This document shows positions 17,261-24,915 of a stretch of 64,000 bases of DNA, piece after piece (position 1 is the stretch's first letter; each line of letters starts with the position of its first letter). This stretch comes from Bordetella parapertussis. GTDB taxonomy: Bacteria; Pseudomonadota; Gammaproteobacteria; Burkholderiales; Casimicrobiaceae. Location: assembly GCA_943331295.2 (NCBI GenBank), contig CALQLA020000011.1, forward strand, positions 56,637 to 120,636. The letters run 5' to 3'. Both the position numbers and the translations under genes were made by a program. The notes below the pieces were generated by a model that searched no databases, was not told where the DNA came from, and saw nothing but the letters and a program-made list of their open reading frames with translations.

Positions 17261-19123
17261 ATGATGGAGGAGACGAAACCGATGCAGGCTGACAGCACGA
17301 ATGCGGTCCGGTGGTGGCAGTTCGGCGACTGGCCGCTGGCCGCGAAACTCGTCGCCGGCCTGCTTCTCGTGTCGCTCGCGCCGCTGCTGCTGGCGTCGTA
17401 TTACAACACCCATGCCAGCATCGAGGCGCTGCGCAACACCGAGTTGAAGAACCTCAAGCAGGTGGCTGGAAACGTCGCGGGCCGGGTGGGCCAGCTGCTG
17501 ACCGACACCCGGCGGCTCGTTGCTTACGTCTCGAGCGAAGGCACGCTGATCGCGCTGCTGCAACAGCCGGGTCCGGCCACCTTGGTGCCGGCGCTCGCCC
17601 AGATGCAGCACCTCCTGTCCGCCAACCCCGACATCGACCTGGCCATCGTCATGGACAAGAACGGCGAAGCGCTCTTGGGGACCGAGCCCTCGGTGGTCGG
17701 CCGCAATTTCCGCTTTCGCGAGTATTTCGTCTCCGCCATCCAGGGGCGGCCGTACACGTCCAGCATCATCGTCGGCGCCGCCGCCGGCGCGTCGGGCGTC
17801 TACGTCTCGCAGCCGATCAAGGATCGCAGCGGTCTCGTGCAGGGCATCGTGATGCTGCGCCTGACCGACGTGGCGATCCGGACGATAGTCGAGGACGAGC
17901 GCTACTCGAAACTGCGGATCGGTTTCATCGTCGACAGCGACGGCGTCGTAATCTACCATCCGCAGCGCGACTGGATGCACCACAGCCTCGTTCCCCTGCC
18001 GGAGATCGTGCAGACCCGCATTGCGCAGGACCGGCGGTTCGCCCGGACGACGATCGAGAGCCTCGACCTGGCCGAGCTCGCCGACGCCGCCATCGGGGTC
18101 AAGGATGCCGGCGCGATCGCTTACCCCGGGCGCGATCTTCTTCCCCAGATCGCCGGCTTCGCGCCGGTACGCGTCCACCCGTGGACCGTCGTGTTCAGTT
18201 CGCCCGAAGAGGAGTTCGCCGCGCCCCTGCGCCAGCTCTTCTGGCGCATGATCGTCGTCGTCGCCTCGCTGGCGGTGCTGTTCGGGCTGCTGGCGCTGTT
18301 GTTCGCCCGCTACCTGACGCGCCCGCTCGGGCGGCTCACCCGGTCGGCGCTCGCGCTCGCGAGAGGCGAGTTCGCCGCCGCGAGGACCGGCATCAACCGG
18401 CGCGACGAGATCGGCGTGCTGGCACGGACGTTCGACCAGATGGGCGTCGCGCTGCAGGAGCGCGAGAACGAGCGCGAGATCTTCGGCCGGATGGTGTCGC
18501 CCGACGTGCGCGACAAGCTGCTCAAGGGCGAGCTGAAGCTGGGCGGCGAGCAGATCCGGGTCGCCGTCCTGTTCAGCGACATCCGCGGCTTCACTGCCAT
18601 CTCCGAAGCGACCGGACCGCACGACGTCGTGTTCATGCTGAACGAGTACCTGACCGAGATGACCGAGGCGATCAAGCCGTGGGACGGGTATGTCAACAAT
18701 TTCATCGGCGATGCGATCGTCGTCGTGTTCGGCGCGCCGGCTGGGCAGAAGGACATAGAGTGGCGCGCGATCAATGCGGCCTTCGGCATTCGCAAGCGCC
18801 TGGCGCAGCTCAACACGCGCCGCGTCGAGCGCGGCGACCCGCCGATCGACAACGGCGTCGGCATCGCGTCCGGCCGGGTGATCGCCGGGCAGATGGGCTC
18901 GCTCGAACGCTGCGTCTACACTGTGATCGGCGACACGGTGAACGTCGCCGCGCGGATCGAGGGTCTCACCCGAAACTTCCTCGATCATCCGATCCTCGTC
19001 AACGACGACATATATAATGCAGTGAAGGACCGCCCGGGAATCAGGACGATCCCGCTCGGCGAGCAGCAGTTGAAGGGGCGCCAGGCGGCGGTGAGCATCT
19101 ATGCGGTCGAGCCGGATGAGTGA
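17261..19123 (+). CDS. Membrane class III nucleotide cyclase with Cache-type sensor and HAMP
   Basis: A 620-residue protein: membrane helix (residues about 25-45), large periplasmic dCache-like domain (about 50-320), second helix (MIVVVASLAVLFGLLALLF), HAMP linker, and a class III adenylate/guanylate cyclase domain (about 425-600). The metal aspartates are D440 (FSDIRGFT) and D484 (FIGDAIVVVFG). The residue that is usually a lysine for adenine recognition is N480, so ATP versus GTP preference is open. Start: ATG 17261 has almost no spacing from GGAGGG; ATG 17282 has GGAGGAG at 17266-17272 with nine-base spacing and may be the true start. First gene of an overlapping string ending at 23620. 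Confidence 0.9.
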   Translation: MMEETKPMQADSTNAVRWWQFGDWPLAAKLVAGLLLVSLAPLLLASYYNTHASIEALRNTELKNLKQVAGNVAGRVGQLLTDTRRLVAYVSSEGTLIALLQQPGPATLVPALAQMQHLLSANPDIDLAIVMDKNGEALLGTEPSVVGRNFRFREYFVSAIQGRPYTSSIIVGAAAGASGVYVSQPIKDRSGLVQGIVMLRLTDVAIRTIVEDERYSKLRIGFIVDSDGVVIYHPQRDWMHHSLVPLPEIVQTRIAQDRRFARTTIESLDLAELADAAIGVKDAGAIAYPGRDLLPQIAGFAPVRVHPWTVVFSSPEEEFAAPLRQLFWRMIVVVASLAVLFGLLALLFARYLTRPLGRLTRSALALARGEFAAARTGINRRDEIGVLARTFDQMGVALQERENEREIFGRMVSPDVRDKLLKGELKLGGEQIRVAVLFSDIRGFTAISEATGPHDVVFMLNEYLTEMTEAIKPWDGYVNNFIGDAIVVVFGAPAGQKDIEWRAINAAFGIRKRLAQLNTRRVERGDPPIDNGVGIASGRVIAGQMGSLERCVYTVIGDTVNVAARIEGLTRNFLDHPILVNDDIYNAVKDRPGIRTIPLGEQQLKGRQAAVSIYAVEPDE

Positions 19124-19961
19124 AGAACTTTCCTCGCGCACCGCGGTGCGCGCCCCCGTGCCGGCCGCGACCGGCGCCGTCCAGGGCATGAAACTCGGGC
19201 TGCGCCCGCTGCTGCTGCTCGCGGTGCTGGTGCTCGGCTTCGCCGTGGGCATGGCCTGCCTGCTCAACTATTTCAAGTTCGAGAGCATGGTCAAGAAGCT
19301 GCAACGCTCGCGCATCGAGCTGGTCGCCGACGACGTGCGCAAGTCGATGGAGGCGAGCCTCGCCCTCGGCGCGCCGCTGGAGGAGAGCAGCACGCTCTCG
19401 GACCTGATCGGCCGGGCGAGCCTTGCCGACCCGCTGATCGGTGCCGTCGACATCCTCGGCGCCCAGGGCCACACGCTGCATTCCACCGACTCGGCGCACC
19501 GCGGCGCGCCGCTGCCGCCGGCCTGGGCCGATGTGGCGCACCGCGCCGGTGCGCGGCAGTGGTTCGTGACCGAGAACACGGCGTTCGTCACCGGCCTCAA
19601 CGTCACCAACAGCTTCGACATCAGGATGGGAAGTGTGGTCATCGGCTACCAGCGCTCGGGCTTCGATCGCACGGTGACCGCGATGGGGCGCTACCTCGGC
19701 GAAGTCGGGCTGGCCGTGGTCGCGGGGGCCACGCTGCTGAGCGGACTGGCGATGCTGTGGCTGCTGGCGGGGATTCGTCGCGAGTTCGCCGCTGCCGCGG
19801 AGCTCCTCTCCGGCGACTCGCCGGCACCCGTGCCGGGCGGCGCGGCACTGGAGCGTGAAGTTTTCGCCTTTCGCAGCAGCGCCGCCGCCGCCGCCGACGC
19901 CATCGCCGGCGTCGGGCGATCGCTGGCGGGCGAGGCCGCACCCGGCGGAGGCGCGCGGTGA
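19116..19961 (+). CDS. Membrane sensor-like protein, function unknown
   Basis: 281 residues: a hydrophobic helix near residues 27-45 (LRPLLLLAVLVLGFAVGMACLL), an extracytoplasmic region of about 150 residues with a Cache-like pattern (VGAVDILGAQGHTLHSTD), a second helix (VGLAVVAGATLLSGLAMLWLLAG) and a short Ala-rich cytoplasmic tail. It lacks any recognisable kinase, cyclase or methyl-accepting domain. ATG 19116 overlaps the cyclase stop by eight bases, and its own stop overlaps the next gene. It may be a detached sensory partner of the cyclase or of the following sensor-MFS protein. No closer family recognised. Confidence 0.75.
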   Translation: MSEELSSRTAVRAPVPAATGAVQGMKLGLRPLLLLAVLVLGFAVGMACLLNYFKFESMVKKLQRSRIELVADDVRKSMEASLALGAPLEESSTLSDLIGRASLADPLIGAVDILGAQGHTLHSTDSAHRGAPLPPAWADVAHRAGARQWFVTENTAFVTGLNVTNSFDIRMGSVVIGYQRSGFDRTVTAMGRYLGEVGLAVVAGATLLSGLAMLWLLAGIRREFAAAAELLSGDSPAPVPGGAALEREVFAFRSSAAAAADAIAGVGRSLAGEAAPGGGAR

Positions 19962-22057
19962 CCTACCTGCAGCGGGTCATGCTGCGCTTCGGCGCGGTGC
20001 TGTTCGTCGCGCTGCTCGCCGGGCTCGCGGCGTCGTCGTGGCTCGCACTCAAGGCGTTCGAGCGGGAGCTCGTTCCGGAGATCGAGAACAAGGCGGTCAC
20101 GCTGGGGCGCTCGGTGGCGGGGCTCCTGGGCCGCGCGGTCTCGTACGGCATGACGGTCGACGAACTCGTCGGCGTGAAGGACATGTTCGACGGCGTGATC
20201 GCGGCCAACCCCGAGATCGGGCTGCTCGCGGTCACGGGCAACGGCGGGGCGTTGTTGCACGCCAGCGGGCGCCTCGATGCGGCCCTGAAGGCGCATCTCG
20301 CCGGCAGCAGCGAAAGCGTGCCGCCGGCCGAAGGCGATGGCGCGCGGCCGGTGGTGCAGCGGGTGTCGGGGCTGTACCTCGTGCGCCTGCCGATCACCGT
20401 CGACGGGCAGCGCGAGGGGATGCTCCATGTCGGCGCGCGCGCCGACTACGTGCAGAAGGTGCTGGAGGAGACCCTGCTCGACGTGCTCGTCGTGCTGGTC
20501 GTGGCCTTCTTGATCGCGGCCGAGTTCATGTATTTCTTCGCCAGCAGGGGTGCCGCGCTGCAGTTGTCCGGCCTGATGAACACGTTGGAAGCCGGTGCCG
20601 CGGGGCGATTCGACCTCCCCCTGACCGCCCGCGCCGAGCGTGCGCTGGGGCCGCTCGCCGTCGGCATCAACGCCACGCTGGCGCGCGTCAACGCCGCGCA
20701 TCAGCAACTGGTGCAGGACGGGGCAGCGGCGTGGGCGCGGCGCCGCCACGGCGCGAGGCAGGCGCTGCGCGAGGCGCTGCGGGGGTGGCGCGGGCTCGCC
20801 CGGTACCGGTTTGGCGCGATAGCTCCGGACCTGTCCGTGGCGCGTCTGGGCCTGGTGCGCGCGCCGCTGTTCCTGTTCTTCTTCGCGGAAGACCTGTCGC
20901 GCTCGTTCATTCCGCTGTATGCCGCCGAAATCTTCACCCCGGTGCCCGGCCTGTCGATGAAGTTCGTGCTCAGCCTGCCGATCATGCTGTTCATGCTGGT
21001 CGTCGGGCTCTCGCAGCCGCTGCTGGGCGCGTGGAGCGAGCGCATCGGACCGCGGCAGGCGTTGATCGCGGGCGCGCTGATGGGCGTCGTGGCGCACCTC
21101 GGTGCGGCCTTCGCGTTCACCTTGTACGACTTCCTGCTGTGGCGCTCGCTCGCCGGCGTGGCCTGGGGCATCATGTTCGTCGCCGGGCAGGGTTACGTGC
21201 TCGACCACACGACGGCGCACACGCGCACCCGCGGCCTCGCGTTCTTCGTCGGCGTGATCATGGTGTCGTCGGCCTGCGGGCCGTCGATCGGCGGCATCCT
21301 CGCCGATGGCATCGGCTACCGGGCGACGCTGACGCTGGCGGCTGTGCTCGCCGCCTGCGCCGGCGCCCTGGCCTGGTCGCAGTTGCCGCGCCAACGCAGC
21401 ATCGCGGTGGAGCGCAAGGCACGCGCCTCCGATTTCGCGGCGCTGCTTGCCAATCGCCGCTTCGTCCTGTTCCTGCTGACCGCGGCGATGCCCGCCAAGA
21501 TCATCCTGATCGGCTTCTGCTTCTATCTGGTGCCGCTGTACGTGCCCGAACTCGGTGGCAGCGCGGCGATGGTGGGCCGGCTGATCATGCTCTACGCGAT
21601 CGTGATGGTGGTGGGCGTGCCAATCGCGGCGCGCTGGTCCGGCCGGCCGGATCGCCGCTGGCGGTTCGTCGTCGCCGGCCTGCTGCTGTCGGGGGTGGCC
21701 GGGATGCTGCCGCTGCTGCTGCCAGGCATCTACGCGGTCGCGGCGATGGTGATCCTGCTCGGCGTCGCGCAGTCGATGTCGATCGCGCCGCAGACCGCGA
21801 TGGTGCAGGATATCTGCCAGCGCGAGGTCGATCGACTCGGCGCCGGCGCCGTCTTCGGCGTCTACCGCCTGATCGAGCGCATCGGCAACGCCCTGGGGCC
21901 GGTGGTTGCCGCGGCGCTGCTGCAGGGCCTTCCGTTCAGCCAGGTCTTTGCGGCCATCGGCGCGCTGATGCTCGTCGCCGGCATCGTGTTTGCGCTGACG
22001 TTCCGCCGCAGTGATGCGGCGGCGACGCTGCCGGCCAAGGCGGGGGCTTCGGCGTGA
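19958..22057 (+). CDS. Periplasmic sensor domain fused to an MFS transporter
   Basis: A 699-residue protein. Residues 1-195 have two membrane helices flanking a periplasmic sensor (GVIAANPEIGLLAVTGNGGALLHASG). Residues about 195-265 form a HAMP-like linker (GLMNTLEAGAAGRFDLPL). Residues about 285-690 are a 12-helix major facilitator transporter, with the loop GAWSERIGPRQAL matching the MFS D/G-x-x-x-D-R-x-G-R-R signature. Such a receptor-like front end on an MFS carrier is uncommon; it may gate transport by ligand or let the carrier signal. GTG 19958 overlaps the previous stop (GTGA). The substrate cannot be inferred. Confidence 0.82.
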   Translation: MTYLQRVMLRFGAVLFVALLAGLAASSWLALKAFERELVPEIENKAVTLGRSVAGLLGRAVSYGMTVDELVGVKDMFDGVIAANPEIGLLAVTGNGGALLHASGRLDAALKAHLAGSSESVPPAEGDGARPVVQRVSGLYLVRLPITVDGQREGMLHVGARADYVQKVLEETLLDVLVVLVVAFLIAAEFMYFFASRGAALQLSGLMNTLEAGAAGRFDLPLTARAERALGPLAVGINATLARVNAAHQQLVQDGAAAWARRRHGARQALREALRGWRGLARYRFGAIAPDLSVARLGLVRAPLFLFFFAEDLSRSFIPLYAAEIFTPVPGLSMKFVLSLPIMLFMLVVGLSQPLLGAWSERIGPRQALIAGALMGVVAHLGAAFAFTLYDFLLWRSLAGVAWGIMFVAGQGYVLDHTTAHTRTRGLAFFVGVIMVSSACGPSIGGILADGIGYRATLTLAAVLAACAGALAWSQLPRQRSIAVERKARASDFAALLANRRFVLFLLTAAMPAKIILIGFCFYLVPLYVPELGGSAAMVGRLIMLYAIVMVVGVPIAARWSGRPDRRWRFVVAGLLLSGVAGMLPLLLPGIYAVAAMVILLGVAQSMSIAPQTAMVQDICQREVDRLGAGAVFGVYRLIERIGNALGPVVAAALLQGLPFSQVFAAIGALMLVAGIVFALTFRRSDAAATLPAKAGASA

Positions 22058-23061
22058 AGCGCCGCGACCTCCTCAGGCTGTCGGCGCTGTCGGCGCTGGC
22101 GGGAGTGGCGCCGGGCCGGCTGCTCGCGCAGCCCGCGCCACCGGCTTTCCGCATCTACATGGTGACTTGGCGCGGGGCCACGGCCGTCGAGAAGGGCTTC
22201 CGGGATTACCTGGCGGCGAGCAAGGTCCCGGTCGAGTACATCGTGCGCGACGCCGGCCAGAATCCGAAGCGCCTGGCCGAGTTCGTCGCCGAAATCCGCA
22301 GCCTCAAGCCCGACCTCGTCTACACGTGGGGCACGTCGGCGACGCTGGGCATCGTCGGCCCCTGGGACAAGCCGCAGGAAGGGGTCCGGGACATCCCGGC
22401 GGTGTTCACCCTGGTCGCGTCGCCGGTCGCGGTGAAGCTGGTGCCGAGCCTCGCCGCGTCCGACCGCAACCTCACCGGGGTTTCCCACATGGCGCCGCTG
22501 GCTGCGCAGCTCAACGCCATCCGCGCCTACCGGCCGTTCGACCGGCTGGGCGTCATTTACAACCTCGCCGAGCAGAACTCGGTCGTGGGCGTGCGCGAAA
22601 TGCAGGAGCTCGCGCGCGTGCAGGGCTGGAAACTGCTGGAGCGCACGTTCCGGCGCGATGCGTCGGGGAAGCCGCTGTCCGACGGCATCGCCGACCTCGT
22701 GGCGGAGTTGAAGGCAGACGGCGCGCAGTGGCTCTACATCGGCGCCGACTCTTACCTGACCACGCAGCTTGGCGCCGTCGCCGGGGCCGCGCTGGCCGAA
22801 AAGCTGCCGACTTTCGCCACCACCGAGGCCGTGGTCGGCGACAACGAGGCCGGCGTGCTCGCCGGCCTCGTCAGCAAGTACTACAGCGTCGGCCAGTTCA
22901 CCGCGCACAAGGCCGCGCAGATCCTGGTGCAGAAGATGCCGCCGCAGGCGATTCCGGTGGAGACCTTGCAGCGGTTCTCGTTCATCGTGCGCATGGCGAC
23001 GGCGAAGAAGGTCGGCGCGCTGCCGCCGGTGGGGCTCTTCAACTATGTCGAGTTCGTCTGA
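22054..23061 (+). CDS. ABC-type substrate-binding protein (ABC_sub_bind family), orphan
   Basis: A 335-residue periplasmic protein of the Pfam ABC_sub_bind type. It starts MKRRDLLRLSALSALAG, a twin-arginine signal, so it may leave through Tat. The rest shows two Rossmann-like lobes (PDLVYTWGTSATLG; LGVIYNLAEQNSVVGV; WLYIGADSYL). Family members normally stand beside a permease and ATPase; none is present here. It overlaps the sensor-MFS gene by four bases, so it could present a ligand to the neighbouring membrane sensors. GTG 22054 is the coupled start. Confidence 0.85.
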   Translation: MKRRDLLRLSALSALAGVAPGRLLAQPAPPAFRIYMVTWRGATAVEKGFRDYLAASKVPVEYIVRDAGQNPKRLAEFVAEIRSLKPDLVYTWGTSATLGIVGPWDKPQEGVRDIPAVFTLVASPVAVKLVPSLAASDRNLTGVSHMAPLAAQLNAIRAYRPFDRLGVIYNLAEQNSVVGVREMQELARVQGWKLLERTFRRDASGKPLSDGIADLVAELKADGAQWLYIGADSYLTTQLGAVAGAALAEKLPTFATTEAVVGDNEAGVLAGLVSKYYSVGQFTAHKAAQILVQKMPPQAIPVETLQRFSFIVRMATAKKVGALPPVGLFNYVEFV

Positions 23062-23620
23062 GTGGGGGCAGCAGCAGGGCGGTCGGGCGCACGCGGGCCG
23101 GTTCTGGCTGTTGCGCCACGGCGAGACGGCCGATAACCGGCGCGGTGTGCGCTGCGGCGGCGATGTCGACGTTCCGCTGACCCCGCGCGGGGAGCAGCAG
23201 GCCCGCTCCGTGGCGCTGCAGCTCGCGGGCCTCGGGGTCGGGCTGATCGTCGCCGCGCCGCTGCTGCGCACCCGAGGCACGGCGGAGATCGTCGCGGCTG
23301 CGCTGGGCGGGATTCCGGTCATGCTCGAGCCGCTGTTCGTCGAGCGCGCGCTGGGGGCGTGGAACGGCCGGCCGATCGCCGCGACCGAACCGTTGCTGAG
23401 ATCCGGGCAGACGCCGCCTGGCGGCGAATCGGAAGCCGGGTTTCGTGCCCGCATCGAGCGCGCGCTCGATGCGCTGCGGCCGCTGCTGCCGCGCCGGCCG
23501 CTGGTGGTCTCGAGCAAGGGCGTGGCGCGCGTCCTCGGCGCGATCGTCGGCGCCACGCCGCGACCGAGCGCCGATAACGCCGAGCTCATCACCTTCACGC
23601 TGCCCGCTGCCGAAGACTGA
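23045..23620 (+). CDS. Histidine phosphatase superfamily protein
   Basis: A 191-residue phosphoglycerate-mutase-like protein with the catalytic RHG motif (FWLLRHGETADNR), the E in the VERALGAWNG stretch and the second histidine replaced or displaced: the usual SHG-type motif reads VSSKGVARVLGAI here. The missing histidine makes normal phosphatase activity doubtful. ATG 23045 lies inside the end of the binding-protein gene (17-base overlap), so it belongs to the same operon. Confidence 0.8.
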   Translation: MSSSSEWGQQQGGRAHAGRFWLLRHGETADNRRGVRCGGDVDVPLTPRGEQQARSVALQLAGLGVGLIVAAPLLRTRGTAEIVAAALGGIPVMLEPLFVERALGAWNGRPIAATEPLLRSGQTPPGGESEAGFRARIERALDALRPLLPRRPLVVSSKGVARVLGAIVGATPRPSADNAELITFTLPAAED

Positions 23621-23678
23621 TCTTCGGCGCGGGCATCCGGGGCGCCGGATCGTGCGCGGCGCGTGTTCGCCGCCTCAG

Positions 23679-24782
23679 CTAGCGCAGCGCGTAGCCGCTG
23701 CTGAACTCGGCAGCAAAGTGGGACGCGTCGCGCAGCCAGTCGCGAATGCAAGCGATGTGGTTGGGATCGGCGAGTGCCGGCGTGTGGCCGGTCGCGGGGA
23801 CGTGCATGACGGTGACCGAGCGCTTCGCCTGCATGCGCTGCAGCGTTTGCGGCAGCAGGACGTCGGTCTCGGTGCCCCGGGTCGCCAGCACCGGACAGGC
23901 GATCGCGTCCCATGAGTCCCACACGTCCACGCTGCTGCGGGCGTGCTCCTGATATTCCTGCAGCGCGCGCGGATCGTGGCGGAAGATGCGACCGTCCTCC
24001 TCGTCCGACCACCGCGTCTGCGCATGGAAGTTGTGCAGCCGCACTTCGTGGGGCAGCGGTCCGTCGTTCTTCTGTGCGGCGCCGACCCGGCGGAACATGT
24101 CGGCCGGCGAGCGGAAGACATAGTGGCGCGCGAGCGTCGCCGCGCGCCACGACCGGGTCCCGGCGGGGATGTGCGGCCCGGTGTCGTTGAGGACCAGGCG
24201 CGCGATGCGGCCCGGTGCCAGCATCGCGGCCAGTTCGATCCCGATCGTGGCGCCCAGCGACGAGCCGATAATGCTGGCGGGCCGGTCGCCAAGGTGCACC
24301 AGCAGCTGGCGCAGCTGCTCGACGCAGGTCGCATGGCTGTAGTCGCCCTGGTCGTGCACCCAGCCGCTTTCGCCGCGGCCCACCCAGTCCGGGCAGACCA
24401 CGTAGTGCTCGTCGGCGAGCGCGAGCGCGAGGTAGTCGAAGCGACGCGCGACGTTGGCCACCCCGCCGCAGCAGACGAGCAGTGGCCGCGAAGGGTCGCC
24501 CCACGCCAGGTAGGAAACGCGGACCGGATAGGGCCGGCGATAGCGCGCCGGGGCGCGCGGCTGCAGGTGCTCGGGATGGACGTAGTCGAAGGCCTGTCGC
24601 CGGTAATGCCCTTCGAAGGGATGCGCGAGGCGCCGGGCGAGCGCGTCGTACTGGTCCCAGGAGGCGAGCGCCCACGGCATGGCCGCCGCCTCCGGCACGG
24701 GATTGGGAACGGTCGCCGCGCCGGGCGGGTGCATTCCGCCAAGGATTTGGGCTGGCATCGGCAGTGGGTGCAGGTCGTTCAT
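23679..24782 (-). CDS. Alpha/beta-hydrolase
   Basis: A 367-residue hydrolase. The nucleophile elbow is GSSLGA (IIGSSLGATIGIELAAM), an earlier strand reads VCPDWVGRGESG, and the catalytic histidine is probably in VPATGHTPALAD near the C-terminus. It has an N-terminal extension of about 85 residues before the core. The substrate is unknown; esterase-like or biosynthetic acyltransferase-related roles are possible. It faces the operon ending at 23620 and starts just inside the tRNA fragment. Confidence 0.85.
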   Translation of the reverse strand: MNDLHPLPMPAQILGGMHPPGAATVPNPVPEAAAMPWALASWDQYDALARRLAHPFEGHYRRQAFDYVHPEHLQPRAPARYRRPYPVRVSYLAWGDPSRPLLVCCGGVANVARRFDYLALALADEHYVVCPDWVGRGESGWVHDQGDYSHATCVEQLRQLLVHLGDRPASIIGSSLGATIGIELAAMLAPGRIARLVLNDTGPHIPAGTRSWRAATLARHYVFRSPADMFRRVGAAQKNDGPLPHEVRLHNFHAQTRWSDEEDGRIFRHDPRALQEYQEHARSSVDVWDSWDAIACPVLATRGTETDVLLPQTLQRMQAKRSVTVMHVPATGHTPALADPNHIACIRDWLRDASHFAAEFSSGYALR

Positions 24783-24831
24783 GCCCGCAGCCTACCATTT
24801 TCCGGTCGACGCTCGGAAACGATCACTCCTG

Positions 24832-24880
24832 CCGCCTCGCAGGCGGTAGGTCATCCGTTCGATTCGGATGCCCGGCACCA
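24832..24880 (+). pseudogene. Isolated 3' half of a threonine-like tRNA (candidate attachment-site remnant)
   Basis: These 49 bases match 12603-12651 of tRNA-Thr at 44 positions, including an identical 27-base run (24843-24869 versus 12614-12640) and the ending CCGGCACCA. The anticodon loop reads CTCGCAG instead of CTTGTAA. No D-arm or 5' acceptor precedes it. Because the acceptor strand ends CCCGGC it may descend from another threonine tRNA. Such 3' tRNA halves are what site-specific integration leaves behind. Confidence 0.75.
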
Positions 24881-24915
24881 TTCGCCGCCCCGCGCGGGCC
24901 GGCCGGCGCGGCGCG

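Noticed and set aside
16664..19267. Very long minus-strand open frame across the cyclase
   Set aside because: It is antisense to a well-supported cyclase with intact catalytic residues; long antisense frames are common at this GC content.
24843..24880. A complete second tRNA gene
   Set aside because: The 5' acceptor strand and D-arm are absent upstream, and the anticodon loop CTCGCAG is not a threonine loop.
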